From an uncultured Clostridia bacterium (GTDB lineage: Bacteria > Bacillota > Clostridia > TANB77 > CAG-508), in assembly GCA_934154805.1 (NCBI GenBank), contig CAKPGM010000006.1, positions 1-64,000 of the forward strand: DNA of 64,000 nt. The letters are read 5' to 3'. The position numbers and the translations under genes were made by a program. A model generated the notes under the pieces. That model worked only from the letters and a program-made list of their open reading frames with translations. It made no database searches and had not been told where the DNA came from. Each line of letters opens with the position of its first letter. Positions within the stretch are counted from its first letter, which is position 1. Of the stretch, positions 16,210-24,290 are shown one piece after another.

Positions 16210-17175
16210 ATGGAATTAGAAGAAGCTTTAGAAAGATTTGGATTAAAAATTTCGGAAACAGATAAAGAACAAGATTTGGAACGATATAATGAAGATAGCC
16301 AAAAATTTAAAAGAATGTTAGAAGAATCTAAGTTACACACATTTGGACTAAGTAGAACTGCTACAACTGAGAAAAAAATAGCTGTTGTATTAGCTGGTCA
16401 AATAGGTGGAGGAAAAAGTAGTTTAGTTGCAGATTCTGCTTTCAAATTGAATGAAATAGGTCAAGATGTTGTAATAATTGATGATGATCAATATAGAAGT
16501 TACTATCCAGAAGCTAATAAAATAAATAGAGAAATACCAGAGTTTTTTGTACCAATAACAGCAACTGGATCTAATCCTGTTACTCCACTTGTAATGCAAG
16601 AAGCTGTTGATAGAGGATACAATTTTGTATTTGATGGAACAATGAAAAATAGAAGAATATTAGATACAATGAAAACTTGGCCAGAGCACTACCAAAAAAT
16701 AGTTAAAGTAATTGCAACATCAGATATAGAGAGTTTATTATCTATGTTCGAAAGACATGATGCGATGATGAGTATAGGAGAAAATTCAAGGCTTGTAGGA
16801 GTGGATGCTCACAATGCAACTTATATAGGAGTGCCAGAAACATTAGGAATACTGGAACAAGAAGGAATAGCGGACAGAATAGAAGTATACATAAGAGGAA
16901 AAGATGCAAGAAAGCCAAAGATGGTATACAGCTCGGATTGGGAAGAAAATATATATGAAACGGCAAAAGAAGCATTACTATCAGAAAGGAAAAAAGACAG
17001 GCAAAGAGCTAGACCAACCATAGAAAGAAGATTGTACAACATAAAAAATCCTCATTCTAGAGTATTGTCACAAACAGAAATTGACAAAATATCAGAGTTG
17101 GAAAGTCAATTGCAACAGATTGAACAAGAGATGGAATCTATGGAGAGAAATGAGCCGGATTCACAAGATAGATAG
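16210..17175 (+). CDS. Zeta-toxin-family P-loop kinase
   Basis: 321 residues. Walker A GQIGGGKS is at residues 63-70, with IIDDDQYR (substrate Asp region) and FVFDGTMKNRR following, as in zeta/PezT toxins, which phosphorylate UDP-N-acetylglucosamine and block wall synthesis. The C-terminal ~60 residues are charged and coiled-coil-like (ISELESQLQQIEQEMES). It is preceded by a 55-residue gene and followed after 9 bp by rseP. Codon use matches the neighbours, so it is long resident. It could instead be a domesticated kinase acting on envelope precursors. Confidence 0.78.
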   Translation: MELEEALERFGLKISETDKEQDLERYNEDSQKFKRMLEESKLHTFGLSRTATTEKKIAVVLAGQIGGGKSSLVADSAFKLNEIGQDVVIIDDDQYRSYYPEANKINREIPEFFVPITATGSNPVTPLVMQEAVDRGYNFVFDGTMKNRRILDTMKTWPEHYQKIVKVIATSDIESLLSMFERHDAMMSIGENSRLVGVDAHNATYIGVPETLGILEQEGIADRIEVYIRGKDARKPKMVYSSDWEENIYETAKEALLSERKKDRQRARPTIERRLYNIKNPHSRVLSQTEIDKISELESQLQQIEQEMESMERNEPDSQDR

Positions 17176-17184
17176 GAGGCAAAT

Positions 17185-17946
17185 TTGATAAGCACATTGT
17201 TGTCAATAATAAAGATTGTATTCTTATTAGGACTGCTAATAGGGATACACGAAACAGGACATTTTTTAGTAGCAAAATTATGCAAAGTAAAAGTAAATGA
17301 ATTTGCAATAGGATTCGGACCAACAATATGGAAAAAACAAAAGAATAATACAGAATACGAATTAAGACTAATACCATTAGGTGGATTCGTACGAATGGAA
17401 GGAGAAGAAGAACGTTCTGAAGAAGAAGGTTCTTTTAGCAAGGCAAGCATTCCAAAAAGAATAGCAATTGTAGCAGCAGGAGCAATAGTAAATATCGTTT
17501 TTGCAATTATAGTATATTTTATATTATTTGCAACAATGATAGAAATTCCAGACAATACATTTACAGCAAAATTAAACTTTGCATCTAAAGAAACAGGAGA
17601 ATTTGTATTTACAACAATAGACGGACTTAGAATGTTATTTACTGGTCAAACATCAACAGCACAACTTATAGGACCAGTAGGAATATCAGAAGTAGTAGCA
17701 CAAACACAAGGAATAAAAGAATTTATATATATATTAGCAGTAATATCAATTTCGTTAGGAGTAACAAATTTAATACCATTTCCACCTCTTGATGGAGGAA
17801 AAATATTATTGCTAATAATTGAAGCAATAAGAAAGAAGCCGTTAAAAGAAGAAACTGAAATCAAAATTCAGTTATTAGGATTTGCAATACTAATAGTATT
17901 AGCATTAGTAGTAACATATCAAGACATTATAAAAATAATACACTAA
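17185..17946 (+). CDS. rseP: RseP-family site-2 zinc metalloprotease, short form without PDZ domain
   Basis: 253 residues against the usual 340-450. HETGH at 22-26 and NLIPFPPLDGGKI (Asp ~203) give the intramembrane zinc site. GGFVRMEGEE matches the RseP beta-strand region. The PDZ domain normally found between the two halves is absent: residues ~115-140 pass straight to the C-terminal half. Starts at TTG 17185 with GATAGGAGG upstream. RseP cleaves membrane-embedded anti-sigma factors and signal-peptide remnants. Followed by polC, as in many Firmicutes. Confidence 0.88.
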   Translation: MISTLLSIIKIVFLLGLLIGIHETGHFLVAKLCKVKVNEFAIGFGPTIWKKQKNNTEYELRLIPLGGFVRMEGEEERSEEEGSFSKASIPKRIAIVAAGAIVNIVFAIIVYFILFATMIEIPDNTFTAKLNFASKETGEFVFTTIDGLRMLFTGQTSTAQLIGPVGISEVVAQTQGIKEFIYILAVISISLGVTNLIPFPPLDGGKILLLIIEAIRKKPLKEETEIKIQLLGFAILIVLALVVTYQDIIKIIH

Positions 17947-17990
17947 CAAAAGAGAAAATAATTGTAATACTTAAATGGGGGCAAAAGTAT

Positions 17991-20900
17991 ATGGAGGAAC
18001 TAAAAAATCCTAAAACAGTTAAAGAAGTATTTAAAGACTACAATTCAAATAGCTTTGAGCTAAGTGGAGCCAAAGTTATAGGGGTTAATTTATATAAAAA
18101 GAAAAGCTTGCTAGAGGTAAATATACAATCTAACAAGCTTATTGGAATTTTGGATATTTTAGAATTTGAAAAATATATGGAAAAAAGATTTTTTCTAAAA
18201 GATGCAAAACTTAAAATAAAATACGAGCTAGAAGATGAGGAAAATATATCAGAAAAAATAGAAAAAGAATGGACAAGCATAATCCAATATTTATCATATA
18301 AACATCCAATAGCAAAAGCATTCTTGAAAAATAGTACAATAATAATCGAAAATAATAAGATAAATGTAACACTTATACTAAGTGGTAAAGAATTTCTAGA
18401 AGGCAATAAATTTAACGAAATATTTGCAGGAACATTAGAAAACATATATGGTAAAAAATATGTAATAGAATATAAAGAAGAACTTTCTGGAAATAATGAG
18501 TATAAGCAAAAACAAGAGAAACTAGAACAAGATGAAATAATCAACTTGACAAAAGACAATAAAGAAGTAAGTAGTGAAACAAAACAGCCAAAGCCAGTTA
18601 AACAAAATTATAGTAATAAACAATATCAGAATACTAAGGCTCCGGCAAAAGAAGCACCAAATATGCCACCGCCACCTCCTCCATCACCAGAAGAAGAGAA
18701 TGGAGAAACTCCTTTAATATATGGAAGAAACTTAAATTTAAAAGACCCTATCTCGAAAATTCAAGATATATCTGTAGATAGTGGCAATGTTGTAATAGAA
18801 GGAAAAATATTGCAAGTTGAATTAGATGCAAAAGATGATGACATCAATCTGGGAATAAAAGTAAGAGAATTAAAAACAGGAAAACAATTAATTATATTTA
18901 GCGTATATGATGGAACAAACACAATTGATTGTAAGATATTTGCAACAGCAGAAAGAGCTGACGGAATAAAAAAGAGATTAAAGAATTGTGCAAAAATTAG
19001 AATTGCAGGAACAGCTCAATTTGATCCATATGCAAAACAACTAGGAGTGTTAGTCAACACAGCAATAGAAATGCCAGAAGAAAAGAAAAATGCAAGAACA
19101 GATAATGCACCAGTAAAGAGAGTAGAATTGCATATGCATACTCAAATGAGCACAATGGATGGAATAACACCAACTAAGAATCTGTTAAAGAGAGCAATGA
19201 AATGGGGAATGAAAGCAATTGCAATCACAGATCATGGAAGTGTACAAGCATTCCCAGATGCACACAAAATGTTAGGTGTTAATAATCCTGATATGAAGGT
19301 TTTATATGGAATGGAAGCATATTTAGTACCAGACAAAGTACCTTGTGTATCAAGCTCAAAAGGACAAAGTCTTGATACTACATACTGTGTACTAGATCTA
19401 GAAACAACAGGATTTTCGTTCAGAACAGAAAAGATTACAGAAATAGGAATAATGAAGGTTAAAAATGGAGAAGTCATTGATGAATTTGAATGCTTTGTAA
19501 ATCCAGAGAAGCCTATTCCACAACGTGTTGTAGAAGTAACACACATAACTGATGATATGGTAAAAGATGCAGAAACAATAGACAAAGTACTACCAAAAGT
19601 ATTAGATTTTATTGGAGATAGTGTAATAGTAGCACACAATGCAGATTTTGATGTTGGATTCTTAAAATATAATGCAAAGCAATTAGGTTTATCTTTGGAA
19701 AACACATACTTAGATACATTAAGACTTGCAAAAGAATTATTCCCAGATTATAAAAAATACAAACTTGGAGTAATTGCAGAAAACCTTGGAATAGAAGTAC
19801 TAGTAGCGCATAGAGCGTTAGATGATGTTGACACAACAGTTAAAGTATTTAAAGTTATGATAGAAAAGCTAAAAGCAAAAGGTGCAGAAACTCTTGATGA
19901 TATAGAAAATGTATTTGGCAATACAGTAAACTATAAAAAGCTAAAAAGCTTCCACGCAATAATACTTGCAAAGGATTATGTTGGATTAAAGAATCTATAT
20001 AAACTAGTATCAATATCACATTTGGATTATTTCTATAAAAAACCATTAGTGCTAAAATCAATATACCAAAAGTATTCGGAAGGACTAATATTAGGTAGTG
20101 CTTGTGAGGCAGGAGAACTATATCAAGCAATAGAAATGGGTAAAGATGATGAGGAAATCGAAGCAATAGCAAGAGATTACGATTATCTAGAAATCCAACC
20201 AACTGGAAATAATATGTTCCTAGTAAGAAATGGTGTAGTGCCAAATGTAGAAGCACTTCAAGACATAAATAGAAAAATAGTTGAATTAGGTGAAAAACTT
20301 GATAAACTAGTAGTTGCAACTTGTGACGTGCATTTTATGGATCCAGAAGATGAAATATATAGAAGAATATTAGAGGCAGGACAAGGTTATGCAGACTGTG
20401 ATTTGCAAGCACCATTATATTTGCGTACAACAGAAGAAATGTTAGAAGAATTTAGCTATTTAGGAGAAGAAAAAGCTTATGAAGTAGTTGTAACAAACAC
20501 AAATAAAATTGCAGATATGTGTGAGCAAATAAGCCCAATTTCTCCAGAGAAATGTCCTCCATATATTAATGACTGCGAGAAAACAATTAAAGAAATAGCA
20601 TACAACAAAGCACACGAATTATATGGAGATCCTCTACCACAAATAGTAGAAGAAAGATTAGATAAAGAGCTAAACTCTATTATAAAAAATGGATTCTCCG
20701 TTATGTACATCATAGCTCAAAAGTTAGTTTGGAAATCAAACGAAGATGGATATATAGTAGGTTCCAGAGGATCTGTTGGTTCATCATTTGTTGCAAATAT
20801 GACAGGTATCACAGAGGTAAATTCACTACCACCACATTATAGATGTCCAAACTGCAAGTATTCCGACTTTACAGATTATGGATTCAAAAACGGATTTGAC

Positions 20901-22439
20901 TTACCAGATAAAGATTGTCCAAAATGCGGGCACAAATTAGCAAAAGACGGAATAGATATCCCATTTGAAACATTCTTAGGATTCAATGGAGATAAAGAGC
21001 CTGATATAGACTTAAACTTCTCAGGAGAATATCAGGCAAAAGCTCACAAATACACAGAAGTAATATTTGGAAAAGGAACAACATTCAAAGCTGGAACTGT
21101 TGGTACAGTAGCTGGTAAAACAGCAATGGGATATGTTAGAAAGTACAACGAAGAAAGAGGAATACCAATAAACAACTCTGAAGTAATAAGAGTTGCGCAA
21201 GGCTGTACAGGAATAAAAAGAACAACAGGACAGCACCCTGGAGGAATTATAGTTGTACCAAAAGGTAGAGAAATATACGAGTTTACACCAGTACAACATC
21301 CGGCAGATGACCCAACATCAGACATAATAACAACACACTTTGATTACCACTCGATAGATCAAAACCTATTGAAGTTAGATATTCTAGGCCATGATGATCC
21401 TACAATGATAAGAATGTTATTTGATATAACAGGACAAGATCCAACAAAGGTTCCGCTAGATGACAAAGAAACAATGTCAATATTCAGTTCAACCGAAGCT
21501 CTAGGCGTTACACCAGAACAAATACACAGTGAAGTGGGAAGCTATGGAGTACCAGAGTTTGGAACAAAATTTGTTAGAGGAATGTTAGTGGACACAAGAC
21601 CAAAAACATTTGAAGAGTTAATTCGTATATCAGGATTATCACACGGTACTGATGTGTGGTTAAACAATGCACAAACATTAATAAATGAAGGAACAATAAA
21701 ACTGGATGAAGCAATATGTACCAGAGATGATATAATGATATATCTAATAAAAGAGGGATTACCACCACAAAAGGCCTTCAAGATAATGGAATTTGTACGT
21801 AAAGGAAAACCATCAAAAGATCCAGAAAAATGGAAAGAACACGAAGCAACAATGAGAGAATACAATATTCCGGAATGGTATATAGGATCTTGTAAAAAGA
21901 TAAAATACATGTTCCCAAAAGCACACGCAGCGGCATATGTTACAAACGCGTTCAGAATAGCGTGGTTCAAAGTTCATATTCCAAAAGCATATTATGCAGC
22001 ATATTTTACAATAAGAGCAGATGCTTTCGACAGCGATATAATGTGCCAAGGAGTAGAGAGAGTAAAAAATAAAATGAAAGAAATAGAACTTGCAGGAAAA
22101 GCAGCAACCAAAAAAGACCAAGATACATACGGTGTATTAGAAATAGTATTAGAAATGTATGAAAGAGGACTAAACTTCTTACCAATAGATTTATACGAAT
22201 CAGACAGTGTTAAATTTAAAGTAGAAGAAGATGGAATAAGACCACCGCTAAACAGTATTCCGGGACTTGGAACGGTTGCAGCACAGGGAATACAATCTGC
22301 GAGAGAAGATGGCGAATTTATGTCCATAGATGACTTAAAAATAAAAGCAAAAGTTGGAAAATCAGTAATAGAAATATTAACAAATGCAGGTTGTCTAAAA
22401 GGAATGAGTCAAAGCAATCAAATGAGTCTATTTGCGTAA
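17991..22439 (+). CDS. polC: DNA polymerase III alpha subunit, PolC type
   Basis: 1482 residues. Order: N-terminal domain (1-~220) with a proline-rich linker, OB fold (~240-360), PHP domain opening HMHTQMSTMDG (~380), the inserted DEDD 3'-5' exonuclease (DLETTGF at 469), the rest of the PHP domain, then the polymerase with a four-Cys zinc element (CPNCKY and CPKCG), catalytic PDIDLNF near 1004 and the C-terminal duplex-binding part. This is the replicative polymerase of low-GC Firmicutes, with built-in proofreading. SD is GGGGGC 8 nt upstream. Confidence 0.97.
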   Translation: MEELKNPKTVKEVFKDYNSNSFELSGAKVIGVNLYKKKSLLEVNIQSNKLIGILDILEFEKYMEKRFFLKDAKLKIKYELEDEENISEKIEKEWTSIIQYLSYKHPIAKAFLKNSTIIIENNKINVTLILSGKEFLEGNKFNEIFAGTLENIYGKKYVIEYKEELSGNNEYKQKQEKLEQDEIINLTKDNKEVSSETKQPKPVKQNYSNKQYQNTKAPAKEAPNMPPPPPPSPEEENGETPLIYGRNLNLKDPISKIQDISVDSGNVVIEGKILQVELDAKDDDINLGIKVRELKTGKQLIIFSVYDGTNTIDCKIFATAERADGIKKRLKNCAKIRIAGTAQFDPYAKQLGVLVNTAIEMPEEKKNARTDNAPVKRVELHMHTQMSTMDGITPTKNLLKRAMKWGMKAIAITDHGSVQAFPDAHKMLGVNNPDMKVLYGMEAYLVPDKVPCVSSSKGQSLDTTYCVLDLETTGFSFRTEKITEIGIMKVKNGEVIDEFECFVNPEKPIPQRVVEVTHITDDMVKDAETIDKVLPKVLDFIGDSVIVAHNADFDVGFLKYNAKQLGLSLENTYLDTLRLAKELFPDYKKYKLGVIAENLGIEVLVAHRALDDVDTTVKVFKVMIEKLKAKGAETLDDIENVFGNTVNYKKLKSFHAIILAKDYVGLKNLYKLVSISHLDYFYKKPLVLKSIYQKYSEGLILGSACEAGELYQAIEMGKDDEEIEAIARDYDYLEIQPTGNNMFLVRNGVVPNVEALQDINRKIVELGEKLDKLVVATCDVHFMDPEDEIYRRILEAGQGYADCDLQAPLYLRTTEEMLEEFSYLGEEKAYEVVVTNTNKIADMCEQISPISPEKCPPYINDCEKTIKEIAYNKAHELYGDPLPQIVEERLDKELNSIIKNGFSVMYIIAQKLVWKSNEDGYIVGSRGSVGSSFVANMTGITEVNSLPPHYRCPNCKYSDFTDYGFKNGFDLPDKDCPKCGHKLAKDGIDIPFETFLGFNGDKEPDIDLNFSGEYQAKAHKYTEVIFGKGTTFKAGTVGTVAGKTAMGYVRKYNEERGIPINNSEVIRVAQGCTGIKRTTGQHPGGIIVVPKGREIYEFTPVQHPADDPTSDIITTHFDYHSIDQNLLKLDILGHDDPTMIRMLFDITGQDPTKVPLDDKETMSIFSSTEALGVTPEQIHSEVGSYGVPEFGTKFVRGMLVDTRPKTFEELIRISGLSHGTDVWLNNAQTLINEGTIKLDEAICTRDDIMIYLIKEGLPPQKAFKIMEFVRKGKPSKDPEKWKEHEATMREYNIPEWYIGSCKKIKYMFPKAHAAAYVTNAFRIAWFKVHIPKAYYAAYFTIRADAFDSDIMCQGVERVKNKMKEIELAGKAATKKDQDTYGVLEIVLEMYERGLNFLPIDLYESDSVKFKVEEDGIRPPLNSIPGLGTVAAQGIQSAREDGEFMSIDDLKIKAKVGKSVIEILTNAGCLKGMSQSNQMSLFA

Positions 22440-22497
22440 AATGGTATAATTTGTAAAAAAATGAAAGAAAAATATTGTACACAATTAAAAGAAATCG

Positions 22498-22526
22498 TTG
22501 AAACTTAAGTAAAAATAAAGTATAAT
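22498..22526 (+). promoter_or_regulatory. Sigma-A promoter of candidate type I toxin mRNA
   Basis: TTGAAA (22498-22503), 17-nt spacer, TATAAT (22521-22526). The transcript would begin near 22533 with a small 5' hairpin (TCCTTT/AAAGGA, ~22535-22550). Confidence 0.75.
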
Positions 22527-22570
22527 AAAAACATCCTTTTCATAAAGGAAATCTTTTTGAAGGGGGTGAA

Positions 22571-22590
22571 CAATTTGTCATCTTATGAAT
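22571..22590 (+). repeat. Direct repeat a (toxin start region)
   Basis: CAATTTGTCATCTTATGAAT covers the toxin start codon. It matches repeat b at 22745-22763 with one gap and one mismatch. Confidence 0.7.
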
Positions 22591-22664
22591 TGATTTGGCG
22601 TCTTATAGTTTTATTATTACTAAGTAATAATGATTTAGAAGATAGTCAAAAAACTCAGGATTAG
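22575..22664 (+). CDS. Short hydrophobic peptide, candidate type I (Fst/TxpA-like) toxin
   Basis: 29 residues from TTG 22575: MSSYELIWRLIVLLLL, then the polar acidic tail ending KTQD. An in-frame GTG at 22566 would give 32 residues. The SD AAGGGGGTGA is strong and well placed for TTG. One short membrane helix with a charged tail is the build of Fst, TxpA and related toxins. The case is made by context: its own promoter, 5' hairpin, hairpin terminator, a convergent RNA with its own consensus promoter, and a repeat giving that RNA complementarity to the toxin's start region. Confidence 0.6.
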   Translation: MSSYELIWRLIVLLLLSNNDLEDSQKTQD

Positions 22665-22677
22665 TGCAAAGCTAGTC

Positions 22678-22707
22678 AAAGCGGTCTGGTCAACCGCTTT
22701 ATTTTTT
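22678..22707 (+). terminator. Terminator of toxin mRNA, loop complementary to the antisense RNA loop
   Basis: AAAGCGGT (22678-22685) pairs with ACCGCTTT (22693-22700), T-run follows. The segment TGGTCAAC across its loop recurs in the hairpin 22719-22741, so the minus-strand RNA displays the complement. Confidence 0.8.
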
Positions 22708-22781
22708 GCAAAAAAAATGAGATATGTGGTCAACATATCTCGAGCAATTGTCATCTTATAAATAACTCTATTGCTTAAGCT
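22702..22781 (-). ncRNA. Candidate antisense antitoxin RNA, convergent with toxin mRNA
   Basis: Predicted ~75-80-nt minus-strand RNA from the promoter at 22788-22816. It ends at a perfect 9-bp hairpin (22719-22741) followed on the minus strand by a U-run (22711-22718). It contains the complement of repeat b (22745-22763), so it can pair with the toxin's translation start, and a terminator loop complementary to the toxin terminator loop. This is the plan of the par/Fst RNA II. Confidence 0.6.
22745..22763 (-). repeat. Direct repeat b (antisense RNA region)
   Basis: CAATTGTCATCTTATAAAT, nearly the same as repeat a at 22571-22590. Transcribed from the minus strand it yields sequence complementary to the toxin start. 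Confidence 0.7.
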
Positions 22782-22787
22782 AAATAT

Positions 22788-22816
22788 AGTATACTATACT
22801 TTTTATTATATGTCAA
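22788..22816 (-). promoter_or_regulatory. Sigma-A promoter of antisense RNA
   Basis: On the minus strand: TTGACA (22816-22811), exactly 17-nt spacer, TATACT (22793-22788). A perfect -35 makes it stronger than the toxin promoter, as expected for an antitoxin. Confidence 0.75.
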
Positions 22817-22869
22817 TATTTTTTTTATATTCATTTTTTTGTGTTCTAAAGAATATTAAATAAAATTGC

Positions 22870-22899
22870 TTGACTTTTTAGCCTAAATAAAGATATACT
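22870..22899 (+). promoter_or_regulatory. Promoter of DUF1294 gene
   Basis: TTGACT (22870-22875), 18-nt spacer, TATACT (22894-22899), ~27 bp before ATG 22926. Confidence 0.6.
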
Positions 22900-22925
22900 T
22901 AAAATAAGTACGAGGAAAATTAATA

Positions 22926-23210
22926 ATGGAAATAAACAACATTTTTACAATAAAAAATTTAATAATTTATTTAGTGGCGATTAATTTAATTGCTTTCTTA
23001 GCAATGCTTATAGATAAAAAGAAAGCAGAAAAAGGAAAATGGAGAACCAAGGAGGCAACACTACTTACTTTGGCACTAATAGGAGGAAGTATAGGAGAAA
23101 TAATAGGAATGTATGTGTTCCATCATAAAACACAAAAACCAAAGTTCTTTATAGGAGTTCCAGTTATAATAGTACTTCAAATATTACTAATCATAGCAAT
23201 AAATCTATAG
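22926..23210 (+). CDS. DUF1294 family membrane protein
   Basis: 94 residues with two or three membrane segments (~10-28, ~50-68, ~76-94). The family core is LIDKKKAEKGKWRTKEATLL followed by GGSIGEIIGM and the FHHKTQKPKF loop. No activity is known to me for this family. Its SD is weak (GAGGAAAA). Followed after 12 bp by the DUF1653 gene. Confidence 0.8.
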   Translation: MEINNIFTIKNLIIYLVAINLIAFLAMLIDKKKAEKGKWRTKEATLLTLALIGGSIGEIIGMYVFHHKTQKPKFFIGVPVIIVLQILLIIAINL

Positions 23211-23222
23211 GAGGTAAAACCA

Positions 23223-23480
23223 ATGAGAGAAATAAAAATTAATGGAGTGTACAAACATTTTAAGGGAGATTATTATCTAGTGCAAGATGTTGCAAACGAT
23301 TCTGAAACAAAACAACCATTTGTTGTATACAGAAGATTATATGGAGATGGAAGCTTATGGATAAGACCACTAGAAATGTTTTTAAGTGAAGTAGATCACG
23401 AAAAATACCCAAATGTAAAACAAAAATACAGATTTGAACTACAAGAAATAGAGAGTGTAGCAAAGAATTTCAAAAAATAA
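23223..23480 (+). CDS. DUF1653 family protein
   Basis: 85 residues. The family pattern is clear: GVYKHFKGDYYLVQDVA, then ETKQPFVVYRRLYGDGSLWI and RPLEMFLSEVD. These small beta-rich proteins are common in Firmicutes and of unknown function. SD TAGGAGGT lies 8 nt before ATG 23223. Confidence 0.85.
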   Translation: MREIKINGVYKHFKGDYYLVQDVANDSETKQPFVVYRRLYGDGSLWIRPLEMFLSEVDHEKYPNVKQKYRFELQEIESVAKNFKK

Positions 23481-23485
23481 AAAAA

Positions 23486-23533
23486 TAGACAGTTTTAATT
23501 GAACCATAATAAAGGAACAATTAGAACTGTCTA
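23486..23533 (+). terminator. Hairpin after DUF1653 gene
   Basis: A 16-bp stem (23486-23501 with 23518-23533, one G-U) ends the DUF1294-DUF1653 pair. The T-run is displaced (23544 on), so efficiency is uncertain. Confidence 0.55.
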
Positions 23534-23666
23534 TAATTGTGCTCTTTTTAAGAAAATAAGTTCGTAAAATAGACATAATTTATTAAACAAAAAATAAAAA
23601 GTTTACAATAAATAGATTAACAATAATACCTGTGTAAAACTCGAAAATGAAACCCTTGCTACAAAG

Positions 23667-23696
23667 TTATTCACAGGGTTATCCACATTATCCACA
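23667..23696. promoter_or_regulatory. Cluster of three DnaA boxes
   Basis: TTATTCACA (23667-23675), TTATCCACA (23679-23687) and TTATCCACA (23688-23696) lie head to tail; the last two are perfect consensus. A weaker inverted site (TGTGTATAG, 23701-23709) follows, then an AT-rich stretch to 23750. The 312-nt gap 23481-23792 holds this cluster, two hairpins and no gene. dnaA and dnaN are not near and genes on both sides read the same way, so a main origin is unlikely; a DnaA-titration, DnaA-control or auxiliary site is possible. Confidence 0.65.
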
Positions 23697-23748
23697 GCCC
23701 TGTGTATAGTTAACCATAAAAATACAAAATAATAACAGTAAACATAAA

Positions 23749-23781
23749 TTATTCCGACACCACTTTGTGATGCCGGAATAA
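23749..23781 (-). terminator. Terminator-like hairpin of minus-strand orphan gene
   Basis: A 14-bp stem with two G-U pairs (23749-23762 with 23768-23781) lies 11 bp beyond the stop of the minus-strand gene; the downstream U-run is weak. Confidence 0.55.
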
Positions 23782-23792
23782 GGAATCCCTAT

Positions 23793-24143
23793 TTAGGGGT
23801 CAACGATTGTTAAGTTGTCTTGGAAAGGATAATAAGAATTACAATGAGGATTGTAAATCCAATCCATACCATCAACTGTCACTTTTTTACCAATGGTGTA
23901 TATCGTGGAGATATCGTCAACATTGGCTTCCAGAATTCCGTGATCGCTTGTAGGTGCAAAGATAATGAGATTCTTGTACAGCGACTCTAAAGAATCGGAG
24001 TGACAGAAGAAAAACGAAATGGTTCGCTGAGGATAGGTAATACTATCATAAGTGGCTTCTTCCGAAACTTTGTAAGCTTTGAATTTTATTGCAGGTCCGC
24101 ATTCGTTTTCCTGAGAAAGTACATAACAAACTAAAAACCGCAT
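23793..24143 (-). CDS. Orphan protein of unknown function, codon use unlike neighbours
   Basis: 116 residues starting MRFLVCYVLSQENECG. ATG at 24143 has AGGAGG upstream; a longer frame to 24185 runs through an inverted repeat and is rejected. No signal peptide or membrane segment, and no family recognised. Codons are far richer in C and G (GAC, GTC, CCG, CGG) than in the flanking genes, which suggests transfer. It sits alone on the minus strand with its own 5' inverted repeat and 3' hairpin, as a cassette. Confidence 0.6.
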   Translation of the reverse strand: MRFLVCYVLSQENECGPAIKFKAYKVSEEATYDSITYPQRTISFFFCHSDSLESLYKNLIIFAPTSDHGILEANVDDISTIYTIGKKVTVDGMDWIYNPHCNSYYPFQDNLTIVDP

Positions 24144-24155
24144 AGATATTCCTCC

Positions 24156-24186
24156 TTTGATGTATATAAATATATTATACATCAAA
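24156..24186. promoter_or_regulatory. Inverted repeat over the SD/promoter of the minus-strand orphan
   Basis: TTTGATGTATA (24156-24166) and TATACATCAAA (24176-24186) form an 11-bp perfect inverted repeat. It could be an operator or a 5' RNA hairpin next to the SD. Confidence 0.5.
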
Positions 24187-24290
24187 TTAACATAAAACGC
24201 AAATGCACGTGCTTTAAAAGAGAAAATCTGTTGAATAATAAAAAATGTTATGATAAAATACTAGTTAATATTAGTAAAGGAATAAAAAAT

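Noticed and set aside
23560..23760. Chromosomal origin oriC
   Set aside because: Good DnaA boxes, but no dnaA, dnaN or rpmH nearby and genes on both sides read in the same direction. Reported only as a DnaA-box cluster.
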